64,000 bases of DNA, taken from the NCBI GenBank assembly GCA_017165825.1, contig CM029367.1:11656144-11720143 (forward strand), in the 5' to 3' direction. Origin of the DNA: Hepsetus odoe (Eukaryota > Chordata > Actinopteri > Characiformes > Hepsetidae). Below are positions 50,279 to 61,145 of the stretch, in pieces. Below the pieces are notes generated by a model that did not search any database, was not told where the DNA came from, and was given only the letters and a program-made list of their open reading frames with translations. Every line of letters begins with the position of its first letter. Position 1 is the stretch's first letter. A program made the position numbers and the translations under genes.

Positions 50279-50467
50279 TCATGCTGTGGGTGTGGGTCTG
50301 TCTCCAGGGACTGGCTCACTGGCTTTAGCACAGCACTCTGCTGCTGCTGCCTTCACTAGGGAGCCGTCCCCAGTGCAGTATCCATCCGGCCTGGCCTCAG
50401 CCACAATCACACCAGCCCGGTCAACCGGAAGGCTGCCCTTCACTAAAGTCAGCCCGAAGGACGACAT
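50279..50467 (-). other. GC-rich open patch in meis1 intron, unknown
   Basis: A minus-strand frame of 62 codons begins MSSFGLTLVKGSLPVDRAGV and continues with GC-rich codons in otherwise AT-rich intron. No strong splice acceptor or donor is seen at its edges and I recognise no domain. It could be a fragment of a retrocopy, a mobile element piece, or a chance frame in a conserved block. Confidence 0.2.
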
Positions 50468-51449
50468 GTCTCATGATCTGTTAATCTTACATTTGTTTTA
50501 AGAGGAATAAGGAAGCCAAATCTTGACAAGCACACTACTTGCAGTGGCAACCTGATGCTATGGTAATGCCAGGAGAACATGTTATTAACAGCATTGCCCA
50601 TTTTTTGTTTTCATTCAACTAAATGTCCTAATTCTTTATATAAGATGATCGCATAGCATGCAAGAAAAGTTAGAGATGGTAGACACAATGCTATGAGCTT
50701 CAGATTAAAGATTCAGATTAATTAAAGCATTACTGCTTGTCTAATGCAGAAGCCAAGTCTTCAGACATCAAGCCTTCACTTAAAGAGCTCACAGCAATGA
50801 CAAATGAGGTAAAATAAACCATCCCTTTATGCCCCGCACCGCCTCCACTTATCTCTCTTTAAACACAATAGGCAAAGGTCTGCTGCTCATGCCGAACCTG
50901 CCACTGAGAAACACCGCTATTGTGCTCAAATTAAAGAAGAAAGGTGAAAATTGACAAAGGGTGTCACTTGAGAGGCCTCACCTGGGCGTTCGTGAGTGTG
51001 CCACTAACATAAAGGCCACTAGCCTCATAGCAGCTGCACGAAACCCACAGCCCATACACAAAACACCCCAGCCCTCGCTCATCATTTCATTAACCAACAC
51101 TGCACAGTTAACAGCTAGGATGGTGGCAAATTTGCCCTGATCAGTAAACGTGTGTGTTGAGCAGATCTATTTAGCACTTACAGGGATGACCTGAGCTCTT
51201 TTGGGGTCATCAGTTGCATTTGATTCTAATCTTTGAACACTTTGTTTTGCAAGTAACCTGCAGAATACAGGTCGAAAAAAGCGAATGCTTCGCAGATTGC
51301 ATTTATATAATAAGCCAATCAATACATGGAGTCCCTCACTGGTTCATTTTCAGAAGTGCCGAGGGACTGAATCAGCAGGGACACCGTCAATGCAAGAGGC
51401 AAATCCCTAAAGACCTTTTTTTTGTTGCTTAAAAGTAAAAGTTCAGGCT

Positions 51450-52010
51450 TGTGAAGGGTGGCTGGGGGGAATCTTGACCCTGCAGAAGGTTAACAAACTT
51501 CTGCTTAATAATTGGGAGGAATGAAATCGCAGACAAAGGGGTCTCCAGCAGAGCCAGGGTTACCAGGCGAGCTCACCAAAGCATACCAGTGGCATCTGGA
51601 CTCAGGAGGGGGAAGGGGACCTCAACATTTTTGTCTATGTGCCCCTAATTAATGTTTCTCTGATCACCATTGTCTTGGAAAATATAATTTCCAAATATGA
51701 GGCAGCCTTGGCTAATTTCGTTGAAGAACCACAAAGGACAATATGAGGGGGAATGGACATAAAACAGTCGTTCCTTCAGCTATCAAAGCCTCCCCTCTTC
51801 TGCTTGAGTACCCATGGTGGATCTGCTCTGACAGGTGTATTGTTTCCAAGACCCATAAGCTCTATAATCATGGGTAGAAAGCATAACGCTCTCACTAAGT
51901 AGGTTTAATTGGCTTTGGTTTTAAGTAATGTTGCAGTGTGACTGCTAGGAACACCTTAATTTCAGGTCTTGGGACTCACTGGCAAATAACTGCTTAATCT
52001 TGCCTTAAGG
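51450..52010. promoter_or_regulatory. Candidate conserved intronic element of meis1
   Basis: A repeat-free block in the last intron containing CCCCTAATTAATG, CTGATCACC, TGACAGGT (51829-51836, the extended Meis site) and GTTTAATTGGC. No coding potential is seen. Inferred from motif density and location; conservation is not tested. Confidence 0.32.
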
Positions 52011-52460
52011 AAAATTTCCCAACTAATGAAAATTGCTTATAAAAATAATGAACCCTTGGTCTCTTAATCAAAAAAGATAACGTTTTTTTGTAATAACCTA
52101 TTAATTTAATTGGTCATGAAGTATAAAACACATCACTTACATTTAATTGACCTAGAAACTAAAGTAACAATATTTAAATTAGACAAGCTAGGAAATTTTA
52201 GTGATGAAGCCATAAAGACCAGGCATTCTCAACCACTGCGACATATTTCTGTCACACTCTGCTTCTTTTCCTCTTCCCATATTCTCTCTTTCTCTCTCTC
52301 ACTTACTCTTCCCTCAACCCATCTCATCTGAGATTCCACACACGGCCCAATTACAGAATTCAGCAAGCAAATTGAGGCTGTTTAAAGCAGGTTGCTCACC
52401 AGTCTTCTGGGAACTATGGCAGCTGCTGGAACACCAGCGCTTGGACACGAGGAATCACTC

Positions 52461-52462
<2 letters not shown>

Positions 52463-52526
<64 letters not shown>
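52463..52526. repeat. (CA)n microsatellite
   Basis: About 31 CA units, perfect. Confidence 0.97.
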
Positions 52527-52528
<2 letters not shown>

Positions 52529-52639
52529 CAATGACAACAAGCGGAGATGGATGGGAGCCTTTAAATAGGAAGGGCTGCATTACCATAATGTTTCTCTTGG
52601 TTCAGAACAGTAGAGTCTAAGAAGTAGGAATATTTTGGA

Positions 52640-52960
52640 CAACAGAAGCATTCTGTGCATGGCTGCATTAATGGTCTCTATTTTCGCATACTGAATAAGT
52701 CAAATCCATTCGCCACGGTGCTTGTGATGGCATATTTAATTTGGATATAGTCAATTAGGCTGGGCTAAGCTGCATACCCTGCTGAGCACACCTCCATTTT
52801 GCACTCCTTCACTTCCCCTCCCTTCGCCATAGGTAATCCTATTAGAAAAGGCAGACGGGAAAACTGTAGACCAAGTCGGGATCGATAGAAACACCTTCAC
52901 CTTTGGAAACTGCCCATGAAAGAAGCACTTTCTTGATTTCTAAAGATCTGGCTGCTGGTT
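52640..52960. promoter_or_regulatory. Candidate conserved intronic element
   Basis: Unique sequence within the same intron, with GGCATATTTAATTTGG, AGTCAATTAGG and CATTAATGG homeodomain-type sites. Evidence is texture only. Confidence 0.2.
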
Positions 52961-53580
52961 TTGGCCAAGTGGCTCACAAGTGCTCGTTGGTGTACTGCCG
53001 TACAGGTTAGTTTATTAACGGAACTCATGCATCAGCTGCAGAGAGACAGATTTATGACACGTTGGGGACATGCACTTTCCTCTTACTGCACTGCTGCAGC
53101 CTGCTTACATTTTGCCAATCAGTCTGTTGCCATGGTAACGTCCCACCAGCCCCCATACCCAGACCCCCCCCCTGCTTTGCTTCGTCCAAAATCTCAACCT
53201 CAATTCCCCCACCCTCATACAACTCAACATTCCCTGAAACAGTCACCCTCCCTCTCTTACTCTCTCCTTTTTCACCCATTTTTCCTCCAGTATGACTCTA
53301 TGTAATGTTTAATCATATGGCCAATAAAATGAGCAAGAGTGAAAAACAGGAATGCCTACAGTTGTACTTAAAAGTACACACAGGCTTGATCATAGAATCT
53401 TATCAGCAGCATCAGACTGTCAGGCAGACATTTTTAATTAAACCCACAAAAACACTAGTATTGTTAGTATCGGGGCGATACACATGAACCACCAATACAA
53501 AATTAATGAATGCATGTGTTTCACCACTGTGGAAAAGCTTAGATACAGAGAATGGTTTGTGGCCCTGTTTTTGTACTTAC

Positions 53581-53674
53581 TTCCCCCATTGCTTTGCGAT
53601 TGGTTAACTAGAAGGTTACATGTAGTGCCACTGTCCCTCCATGCCCATATTCATGCCCATCCCACTCATAGGCC
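53581..53674 (-). other. meis1: meis1 alternative exon ('A' C-terminus), whole exon
   Basis: A cassette exon of 94 bases. The acceptor is CTCTCCTTCCAG|GGCC and the donor GGAA|GTAAGT, the latter downstream of the stop, so the last exon becomes 3'UTR when this exon is included. Its coding part is listed separately. Confidence 0.88.
53616..53674 (-). CDS. meis1: meis1 alternative terminal coding segment ('A' isoform)
   Basis: Joined to the 54.2 kb exon (G+GG) it reads GPMSGMGMNMGMEGQWHYM followed by TAA at 53616-53618. This is the classic short Meis1 C-terminus, and my strongest ground for calling the gene meis1 rather than another meis paralogue. Including the exon replaces the 94-residue B tail by 19 residues. 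In mammals the two tails differ in activation strength; the same is inferred here. The stop lies 35 bases before the donor, so transcripts containing this exon should largely escape nonsense-mediated decay by the usual 50-base rule. Confidence 0.93.
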
Positions 53675-54235
53675 CTGGAAGGAGAGAAAACAATCGAAGA
53701 AGAATGCCAGAAGATGAGAAAATCAGGCCAAGACTCAGACAGGACAGCAGGACAGAAATCAAAAGTACAATTCCCACATTTACAAGAAGTAAGATGAGGA
53801 AACAAGAGGACTAAACAGTAAAAGAGACACAAAATAAAGCAAAGCAAAGTAAACAACAAGATCACTGGGTGGGATGGAAAGTAGTATGGCTTTGGGCAAA
53901 TCCTATAGCTTAAATGAGGAGGTTAAGGGGGCAGGAAGAGGGGGAAGGAGAGTTAGATCCTTAGATGATGACCAGGAGCATTGGAGGGGGTGTAGATGAG
54001 GCTTAGGCCTTTGGAGAGGAGAGAATTCTGAGAAATGGGGATGAGACACTTGAGAAGGTAGTGTCTGAGTGGGCTTAGGAAAGAGGGTAAGAGACAGAAA
54101 GAGGGAGAAAGGGGTGTAATGTGATGGGCTACACCTGTGAGGCTGGCAGGGTGTTTAGTAGTAGTAAGACAGAAGAGGGGGCCTGGTGGGAAGGTGGGAG
54201 ATGGCAGAGTAGAAGGAGACACGCCAAGGTCTTAC
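53675..54235 (-). other. meis1 intron
   Basis: A 561-base intron with donor CCTG|GTAAGA and a purine-rich plus strand (so a pyrimidine-rich transcript) across 53880-54200. No extra exon is seen. Confidence 0.85.
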
Positions 54236-54325
54236 CAGGTGGTCTGATTCCCATGTGCTGCTGGCCGTCCATCACAAATCCTCCCATGGGCTGACCATCT
54301 GGGTTGTAGGGAGCTCCTTGACTTA
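54236..54325 (-). CDS. meis1: meis1 exon after the homeobox (90 bases)
   Basis: Acceptor CCTCCTGCAG|TAAGTCAAGG and donor CCACCTG|GTAAGA. In phase it encodes V(S)QGAPYNPDGQPMGGF, then VMDGQQHMGIRPP, and a split glycine. This peptide directly follows the homeodomain in MEIS1-type proteins and is nearly invariant in the family. The exon is a multiple of three (90), joins upstream at G|TA and downstream at G|GG (short tail) or G|GA (long tail). I see no frame disruption. Confidence 0.95.
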
Positions 54326-55129
54326 CTGCAGGAGGAAGGGGGAGGGCACAGGACAGTGATCAATTAGTGCTTTTAATTAAGTTCCATCATCTGGTAACGG
54401 ACGCATGAACTAATACTTCTTAGCCCTCTCACTGTCATAAGTGATTACGCTTCACACATATCAAATCCCTTTAACACAAAAACTTAAAGCAGGAAAACAA
54501 CCCGCCCAGAAAAATGCCAGATGACATTTAACAAGCTGCACAGCATTCTGAATCACTGAAAACTCCCACTGGACAATGCGTTCAAACCAGTACTGATACC
54601 TGTTAAAGACTGTTTAAAATCTTTAGCAAAACCTAGACACTTCCTTTCTTTCCCTAGTGAACTAACTGTACTTACCATAGGTGTATGTCATTTTTAGCAG
54701 CAGTAGACAGGGTAGTTATTCAATCAAAAACAACAGCTGAGCTTTAGTGAATGCCTTTGAACTTTCCTGAGTCCCCTATTGCTACCCTGCCCTCTAAACC
54801 CCATTACAGGTAATAAACTTTAAAGCACTCCACAATAAGCCATGCACCAGAGGAAATGCTCATTGTAAAAGGGTGGTGAAGCAAAAACAAATGTATACAT
54901 TTTTATCCAATTCAAATCAATTCAAGCTAGAGAAGCTGCATTTAAGAAACTGACACCTCTGTCATCATTCGAGTTTAAACGTTTAACTGATAACAGCTCA
55001 TTTGCCTCTTAACTTTTCTTTTAAGGATGTTATATGGTAGCCTGAATCAGCATCATTAGTGGTTTAGGTTAATTGGTTGGATTTTAGTGGTCAATCACTC
55101 CTGACATCCAGGCTGGGCAGTGTATTTAC
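54326..55129 (-). other. meis1 intron between homeobox-end exon and 90-base exon
   Basis: This part is intronic under either donor choice. If the GC donor is used the intron runs from 55210. It is unique AT-rich sequence without an exon signal. Confidence 0.8.
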
Positions 55130-55210
55130 CAGCAGGCGAACCTCCGGATACATGGCTGGAGGAGGACTTTCGCCTGCATGACTTGAACACAGTAACTATA
55201 GGGGACTTGC
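55130..55210 (-). other. meis1: In-frame 81-base exon extension (alternative donor)
   Basis: Immediately after the GC donor at 55210-55209 the frame stays open for exactly 27 codons (GKSPIVTVFKSCRRK, a run of four serines, then HVSGGSPA) and reaches a standard donor GCTG|GTAAAT at 55129. Splicing from there to the 90-base exon preserves the frame (G|TA, valine). The insert is basic and serine-rich, with RRKS fitting a PKA-type site, and would sit directly after the homeodomain. Whether it is expressed is unknown. It could equally be ordinary intron. Confidence 0.4.
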
Positions 55211-55269
55211 CTGCTCGGTTGGACTGGTCAATCATTGGCTGCACTATTCTTCTTCTCGCATTAATGAAC
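55211..55269 (-). CDS. meis1: meis1 exon with end of homeodomain helix 3
   Basis: A 59-base exon with acceptor TTATCTCTTCTAG|GTTCATT. It completes the split tryptophan and encodes FINARRRIVQPMIDQSNRA: helix 3 of a TALE homeodomain from position 49, with I50, N51 and R53 that read DNA bases, then the conserved QPMIDQSNRA tail. The donor is CAG|GCAAGT, a GC rather than GT 5' splice site, otherwise a perfect match to U1. Phase is proven by joining to the VSQGAPYNPDG exon. The three-residue loop and most of the homeodomain lie on exons right of the window. Confidence 0.95.
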
Positions 55270-56222
55270 CTAGAAGAGATAAACATAGAAATACAACACA
55301 GTTAGATCACCAAGAGTCATCTGCATGCGAAAAGTATGCATTGTATAAAGATGGGTGTCCAGGGGAGTTGCAAATTTATTGTGCACTCATGACACTCACA
55401 AACCTACTGTGGAAAGCCCAGCCTAAAACTGTCCAGACCAGCCCGGGCAGCTAATCGTGAAGGTAAAGAAGGAGGATTATTTTCCTTTTCCATTAAGTCC
55501 TCAGGTGGGAGAGAAGGGAGTGTCGCAGTGAAATCACCACCAACAGAGAAATGTATACTGAACTCACAAAGCTTAACGGCTTGTACAAACTTGTACAGCT
55601 TCAACATATGCCACCTCAGTAAAACAAACACAGTTAATCCACCAAATAGCACTTTTCTCTTTCTCTCTTTCTTTCTGCATGCTTCAGAGACATGTCACGA
55701 GTTTTTTTTTCCACTTTCTGTGACTACTTTACAACGAAACTGCTTCATGTGTTCATGCCTCAGATATTATTAGTCAGTTGGCATGTATAACAGTATGTGA
55801 TTGGATATGGAAATGTTCAGGCAAAAAAATTGAACATCGTAAATATAAAGGAAAATAATCTTTTATCTCCACAGAGAGAAAAAATTGAAGGTTTACTGTA
55901 GAGATTTAAAATTACTATGCCATAATTTGTCACTTCTAACATTTATTGAAAAATCAGGTATTAAAAATATTTGACAACTATTGGCTTCCCCATTATCTCT
56001 TTCCACTTCTGTACCCAGCACCACTCATGCTCAGCCCAGCATAAACTTTCTGGTTTGACCCCTTGACCCCAGTGACCTCCAGGAGAGCACGCTCAGGGGT
56101 TCCGACTTGATTTATGTCCCCCTGCTGTTGCCACAGTTGGACATTTCCATTTCGTCCTTTGAGGCGGAATTAGTAGACTTTTAAGGCAACAATAGCCAGG
56201 CCACCCTTTTCAGTAGAGCAGC

Positions 56223-56322
56223 AGAGTTTGGGGAGGAGAGAGAAAGAAAAAAAGAAAGAAAGCATGAAAGAAAGAAGGGAAAGGGAGAGAAAGAGAGAGA
56301 GAGAGAGCAAGAGAGAGAGAGC
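56223..56322. repeat. (GA)n/(AAAG)n-rich tract
   Basis: A purine-only stretch on the plus strand of mixed GAAAG and GAGA units. Confidence 0.85.
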
Positions 56323-57128
56323 AAAGAGGAAAACTTTAAAGAAGAGGAAGACGAATTTAGACAAATCTACTAGTAGGATGTTGTAATTAGAGGGCCTTGG
56401 CAACTTTAATCCCAATACACTACACTTTTCTCAGACAGTTCTTAAAAAAAGTCAGTGGGATATGTAGGCCCACGACAACATAGAGAAAGATAACACGTTT
56501 GTAGTTTCTGAACTGTACCGCATATATTCTTCTCCTTATTATTCCTATCAACAGCAATAATAATATGTGAAATATGTGAAATCTAGATCTCTTTTTAACA
56601 ACCTGTTTTGCCAAGAGTAAAGCTTGCATGTCTTAGAAGTCAGAAAAGACCATTATCATTGTTATCGCCCATCAACATCAAACATCACTTTAAAACCTAT
56701 GAAACAGAGAGCAGGAGAGGAATGTAGCAACATGGCAGTACACCATCAAATGAGGGAATGTCTGGAGTTTTATCGTCTTCAGCAGCAGTGCAGAGTAGGG
56801 GGAGTCGTGGCCTAGGCATTCCTTTTATTGCCTTCTCTTCTCTGCCTCCATCTCTGGCTCAGGGGTCAGAGGCGGGTCACCACTGTCTATCTGCTGACCT
56901 CTGCCGTTTACATTTTCCTTGCTTCTCCCTCCTTCACTATCTTTTCCTTTTCTCCTTCTCTATCTCCCCCACACTCATCTCAAACTAAGAAAACAAGTCA
57001 GCTTCTGCTTTTTTTTTTAAAGGTATCTAAAGCTTCCTCTCCCCGCGTTCACCCTATCTAAGACCAGATGCGGCAGAAGACTGGAACAAAGGACAAGTGC
57101 TACACAATACCATGCAGGGGGAGGGAGG

Positions 57129-57190
<62 letters not shown>
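57129..57190. repeat. (TG)n(AG)n compound microsatellite
   Basis: About 10 TG units then about 20 AG units. Confidence 0.95.
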
Positions 57191-57306
57191 AAGGGAACTA
57201 GGACGGTTAAGGAAAAGGAGGGAAGTTGGGGGGTCTCTAGGAGTTGAAGAGAAAGAATGGTCATGCTCTGCTCTGTGCACCAGGCAAACGGTTAAAAAGG
57301 GGGCTG

Positions 57307-57309
<3 letters not shown>

Positions 57310-57362
<53 letters not shown>
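57310..57362. repeat. (GA)n microsatellite
   Basis: About 26 GA units. Confidence 0.97.
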
Positions 57363-57364
<2 letters not shown>

Positions 57365-57639
57365 GGTACGCTACAGCCGTCATTACTCCATTAGGAGTAA
57401 AAAGTTCACCCCCACGCGACCCCACCATGCCATAGAGCCGCGTTTACGGCCTGTTCAGTTTCAACTTCCCATCGGTACACAATGAAGGCCGCTATTCAGC
57501 CCAGGCCATGGACAATGGGGGCCTATTTTGGAGCAAAACGCCACCGGTGGCACCTCTGAAGTCGAGTGAAAAGAGGAGAGGGTGAAGGGGGAAGAAAAAA
57601 AGACAGAGCTTAGAAAAATGACTGAATTAAAGCCACTTA

Positions 57640-58020
57640 TGAGTCAAATGAGGCACGAAAGAAGCCCAGTGACCCCCCCTCCCCCAACCCAGCTCCTGCT
57701 TCTCCAAAAGTGTGTGTTTGTTCATACTTTTCCATAGCTGCCTTTACTCTTCCATGGAAAGAGTGGAACTGATTGCTGTCTCGTCTGCTGGGGCCCTCAT
57801 AATATCCCATTCTCATTACAAACGCCCAGGTGTAGCCCAAACGGCACGTGAAACGGCCAATTAAAAGCAAGAAATTGTCTTTTTCATCAGCTGCCTTTGT
57901 TGCGTGACCAATTAGAGTATAATTTAATAACCGTTGCTGGAAAGATCCAGATTGGAGATACAAAAGGTTACATTGCGCCGTGTCTATCTAAATGCATATA
58001 AAGTAGGCCATTTTCCTCAG
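57640..58020. promoter_or_regulatory. Candidate conserved intronic enhancer
   Basis: A repeat-free block with AACGGCCAATTAAAAGC, GACCAATTAGAG and TATAATTTAATAACCG homeodomain-type sites, two CCAAT cores and scattered CpGs. A minus-strand frame of 108 codons crosses it without a known domain. It lies in the homeobox intron, where regulatory elements are expected from mammals. Conservation is not tested. Confidence 0.38.
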
Positions 58021-58768
58021 CAAGCCATTTTTATTCGCCTCGCTGTGCTTTCCTCTCCCTCTTACTCTCTCTCTTTCTCTCGCTTTCTCCCAATCTAACC
58101 TGAGCGCAGTGTGCATATGCGTGACTACAGACAACCAAATTCACTCATGAAATCATATTTCAACTCACTCAGCTATATTTACATGTATATTAAAATTCCA
58201 CACAAGGTCACAACAGTTATGCTGGAGAAAAAAAAGGAATGATGAATCTGCTATACATCAATCATCATGACTAGAACCAAAACAAAAAAACAACAAAAAA
58301 AGAAAGAACGAGTGAATACATCCTGCATATTTAATATAATGATCATCAGATTTATTTTTTTAAAACTAGGGTGGAGACATTTTTTTAAGGAGCAGTGTTG
58401 AGAGATCTTTGCCACTTTGCACACAGACACAATAGTCTACCCATTCACCCCCACACACTTCCCCCACATCACACCCTACCAAAGCAAACTTTATTATCCA
58501 TGTTTCGACCAGTTATCCACTTTCTTAAGTAATTAGTTACTCAAGTCGTCAGCCTCATGTTGGCATGCCTGCAGGCAGATTAGGAAAATAAGAGCATCAC
58601 TTCTTTTATTCTAATCCGGGGCTCAAAGTCATTAAAAAAAAAAAAAAAAACCTTCATGACTGCTCCCCCCACAGCCCGAGTCAAACTGGGGTCAGTCTCT
58701 CAGCCCTGCTTGTGTTTAAATAAACCCGTCCAGCTGTTTGCTGCACAAATTCCATTTACACTCCTGCC

Positions 58769-58769
<1 letters not shown>

Positions 58770-58799
<30 letters not shown>
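58770..58799. repeat. (CT)n microsatellite
   Basis: About 14 CT units. Confidence 0.95.
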
Positions 58800-58801
<2 letters not shown>

Positions 58802-58903
58802 CTACACTTGCCCTCTCAGTAAATATACACACACATGCAAGAACACGCATGCTCACACACAAACACACATTTCAGAGAACACATGCACTTACACCAGAGT
58901 AGT

Positions 58904-59150
58904 ACTAGTAGTAGTAGTGGAAGTAGTGGTAGTAGTTTTAGTGGTAGTAGTAATAGTAGTGGTAGTATTAGTAGTAGTAGTAGTAGCAGTGGTAGTAGTA
59001 GTAGTAGTAGTTGTATTGGTAGTTGTAGTAGTAGTAGTAGTAGTAGTGGTAATAGTAGTAGTATTGGTAATAGTGGTAGTAGTCTTGGTAGCAGTAGTAG
59101 TATTGGTAGTAGTATTAGTAGTAGTAGTAGTATTGGTAGTAGTGGAAGTA

Positions 59151-59182
<32 letters not shown>

Positions 59183-59566
59183 GGTAGTAGTACTGTAATA
59201 GTACTGGTAGTACTGGTAGTAGTGGTAGTAGTGGTAATAGTGGTAGTAGTATTGGTAGTAGTGGTATTAGTACTGGTAGTACTGGTAGTAGTGGTAGTAG
59301 TGGTAATAGTGGTAGTAGTAGTAGTAGTAGTATTGGTAGTAGTGATAGTAGTGGTAGTAGTACTGGTAGTAGTGGTAGTAGTACTGGTAGTACTGGTAAT
59401 AGTGGTAGTAGTAGTAGTAGTATTGGTAGTAGTGATAGTAGTGGTAGTAGTACTGTAGTAGTGGTAGTAGTACTGGTAGTACTGGTAATAGTGGTAGTAG
59501 TAGTAGTAGTATTGGTAGTAGTGGTAGTAGTACTGGTAGTAGTGGTAGTAGTGGTAGAAGTAAGTA
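58904..59566. repeat. 660-base (TAG)n trinucleotide array
   Basis: AGT/GGT/ATT units (TAG, TGG, TAT) run without interruption. Higher-order blocks repeat, for example TAGTACTGGTAGTACTGGTA near 59205, 59275, 59380 and 59470. Frames of up to 207 codons (poly-Ser, poly-Val) are artefacts. In meis1 RNA this would read (CUA)n. Confidence 0.97.
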
Positions 59567-59959
59567 ATACATCTCAGAAAGTAAGCCTAAGTTGGCCTTT
59601 AATGTGCACTTGTGGCACATGTGACTTACATGCAAGGCTACTCATGCAGTCTCTAATGCTTGCGTAATGGCTGGTCATTTCACAGATACTGCACATCCTT
59701 GTAATGATCTACTATGTTTTGAAACCTGAATGGACCTCGTTCACTTCTTTGCGTAAGCCCCACTTTTCTCTGCCTGAGTTTCTATGCCTCTGTCCTGCAG
59801 TTGGGGTGAAACAGTATGATATGTCTGTATCTACATGTGGGACCTGACTGCAGTCTCATTCTCAGCCATATACCCATATATATGTATTTCCATATACCAT
59901 CATCAGAAAATCCCAATGTAAAAATGTTTCTTCTTTCCTTCCCCTTAAGTAATAAGCTT

Positions 59960-60480
59960 TATCGCTAAAAGGAGTCTGGGAGGTTAAGAATTTTTGCTCC
60001 TCTCCTGTAAAATTAAAGTTGCATTAGCTCCACCTTCACGGGGCTCTACCTGCACTCAGTCATATTTCACCAAGGTTAGAGTCAGTCAGTCCAGTTCTCA
60101 CCTCTGCTGCTTGCCCATGGAAGTGGCTTTTTGGCTCCCTTGTGCCTGGGGGAGTGAGCCCTAATTCCCACAAACATTACGGGGATTACCTGGCTCCGCT
60201 CTGCAGCAGCTCTACTCCCGTCTAAAGAAAACAGTGTAGATGTAGAAGGGGCTTGGCCTAATCTCCGCTGTTTCAGTGGGCTGCTATTACTCCATCAATC
60301 CCCCCTCCATTCTCCACCACCACCAGCACCAGCTCAGCTCCTCTCACCAAACACAGTTAAAACCTTTCCATTAACAGAGCTGTGAAGCTGCCACTAAAGC
60401 TGGTTTTTACAGCGCAGGGGCCGCCGCCTGGGGCCCCTGGGACACACTTTATAAATACTCGGCCAGTCGGGGAGACAAGG
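59960..60480. promoter_or_regulatory. Candidate conserved intronic element(s)
   Basis: A unique block with GC content well above the flanks, including GGGCTGCTATTACTCCATCA, CACTTTATAAATACTCGGCC and GCAGGGGCCGCCGCCTGG. TTTATAAATA is TATA-like and close to the HOX TTTATAA core. No exon is recognised. Function is inferred. Confidence 0.3.
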
Positions 60481-60481
60481 A

Positions 60482-60531
<50 letters not shown>
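60482..60531. repeat. (GA)n microsatellite
   Basis: About 22 GA units. Confidence 0.97.
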
Positions 60532-60532
<1 letters not shown>

Positions 60533-60870
60533 GTAGCATGGTGAACTAAAAGAGTGAGCAAGAGCATTTAGCTTAGAGACCTGATTGCGTTCATTTCAGC
60601 AGCGGCTTCACTGACTGGCCTTTAAACCGTGAACTGGTTCAGTGAGAAAAGGATTAAAAGCTTATCACATTAGTTTTGCCAGTTATTGCTATTTATACAA
60701 ATTTAAACATTGTTAATTCTGTTTAAACTGTTATTGGTGTAATTGATATAGCTATTGTTACTGTTAATCTTATTTAGATTATTATATTCGATATTATCAT
60801 ATTCGTCCCCTCAGAATGCCAAAAATAACGAGTAAACTTAATCTGAAGCTTAATTTGAGATTTTGAAAGG

Positions 60871-60902
60871 TAGAGAGAGAGAGAGACAAATGAAAACAAA
60901 GT

Positions 60903-60936
<34 letters not shown>

Positions 60937-60950
60937 AATGAAAACAAAGT

Positions 60951-61006
<56 letters not shown>
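60871..61006. repeat. (GA)n array with duplicated linker
   Basis: GA runs separated by two identical linkers (ACAAATGAAAACAAAGTGAA at about 60886 and 60934), showing a 48-base duplication within the array. Confidence 0.95.
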
Positions 61007-61010
<4 letters not shown>

Positions 61011-61104
61011 AGTGAAGGTCTTGCCCTCCCCTGGAACTGGCGACTATGAGGTCATTCTTGGCAACACGCAGTCTGCAAACTCTCTTTCGCCTTCCCACCC
61101 AGCC

Positions 61105-61145
61105 GAGAGAGAGAGAGACAGAGAGAGAGACTGAGAGAAAGGAAG
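61105..61145. repeat. (GA)n-rich tract
   Basis: GAGAGAGACAGAGAGAGAGA and similar. Confidence 0.85.

Larger units (their letters stand above)
49684..53580 (-). other. meis1 intron before last exon
   Basis: A 3.9-kb intron on the minus strand between the alternative terminal exon and the last exon, with GT donor GGAA|GTAAGT at its start. It holds a GC-rich open patch (50.28-50.47 kb), a candidate conserved block (51.45-52.0 kb) and a (CA)n run. No further exon is recognised. Confidence 0.75.

Noticed and set aside
58656..59458. 180- and 207-codon frames with poly-Val and poly-Ser
   Set aside because: Trinucleotide TAG array read in two frames.
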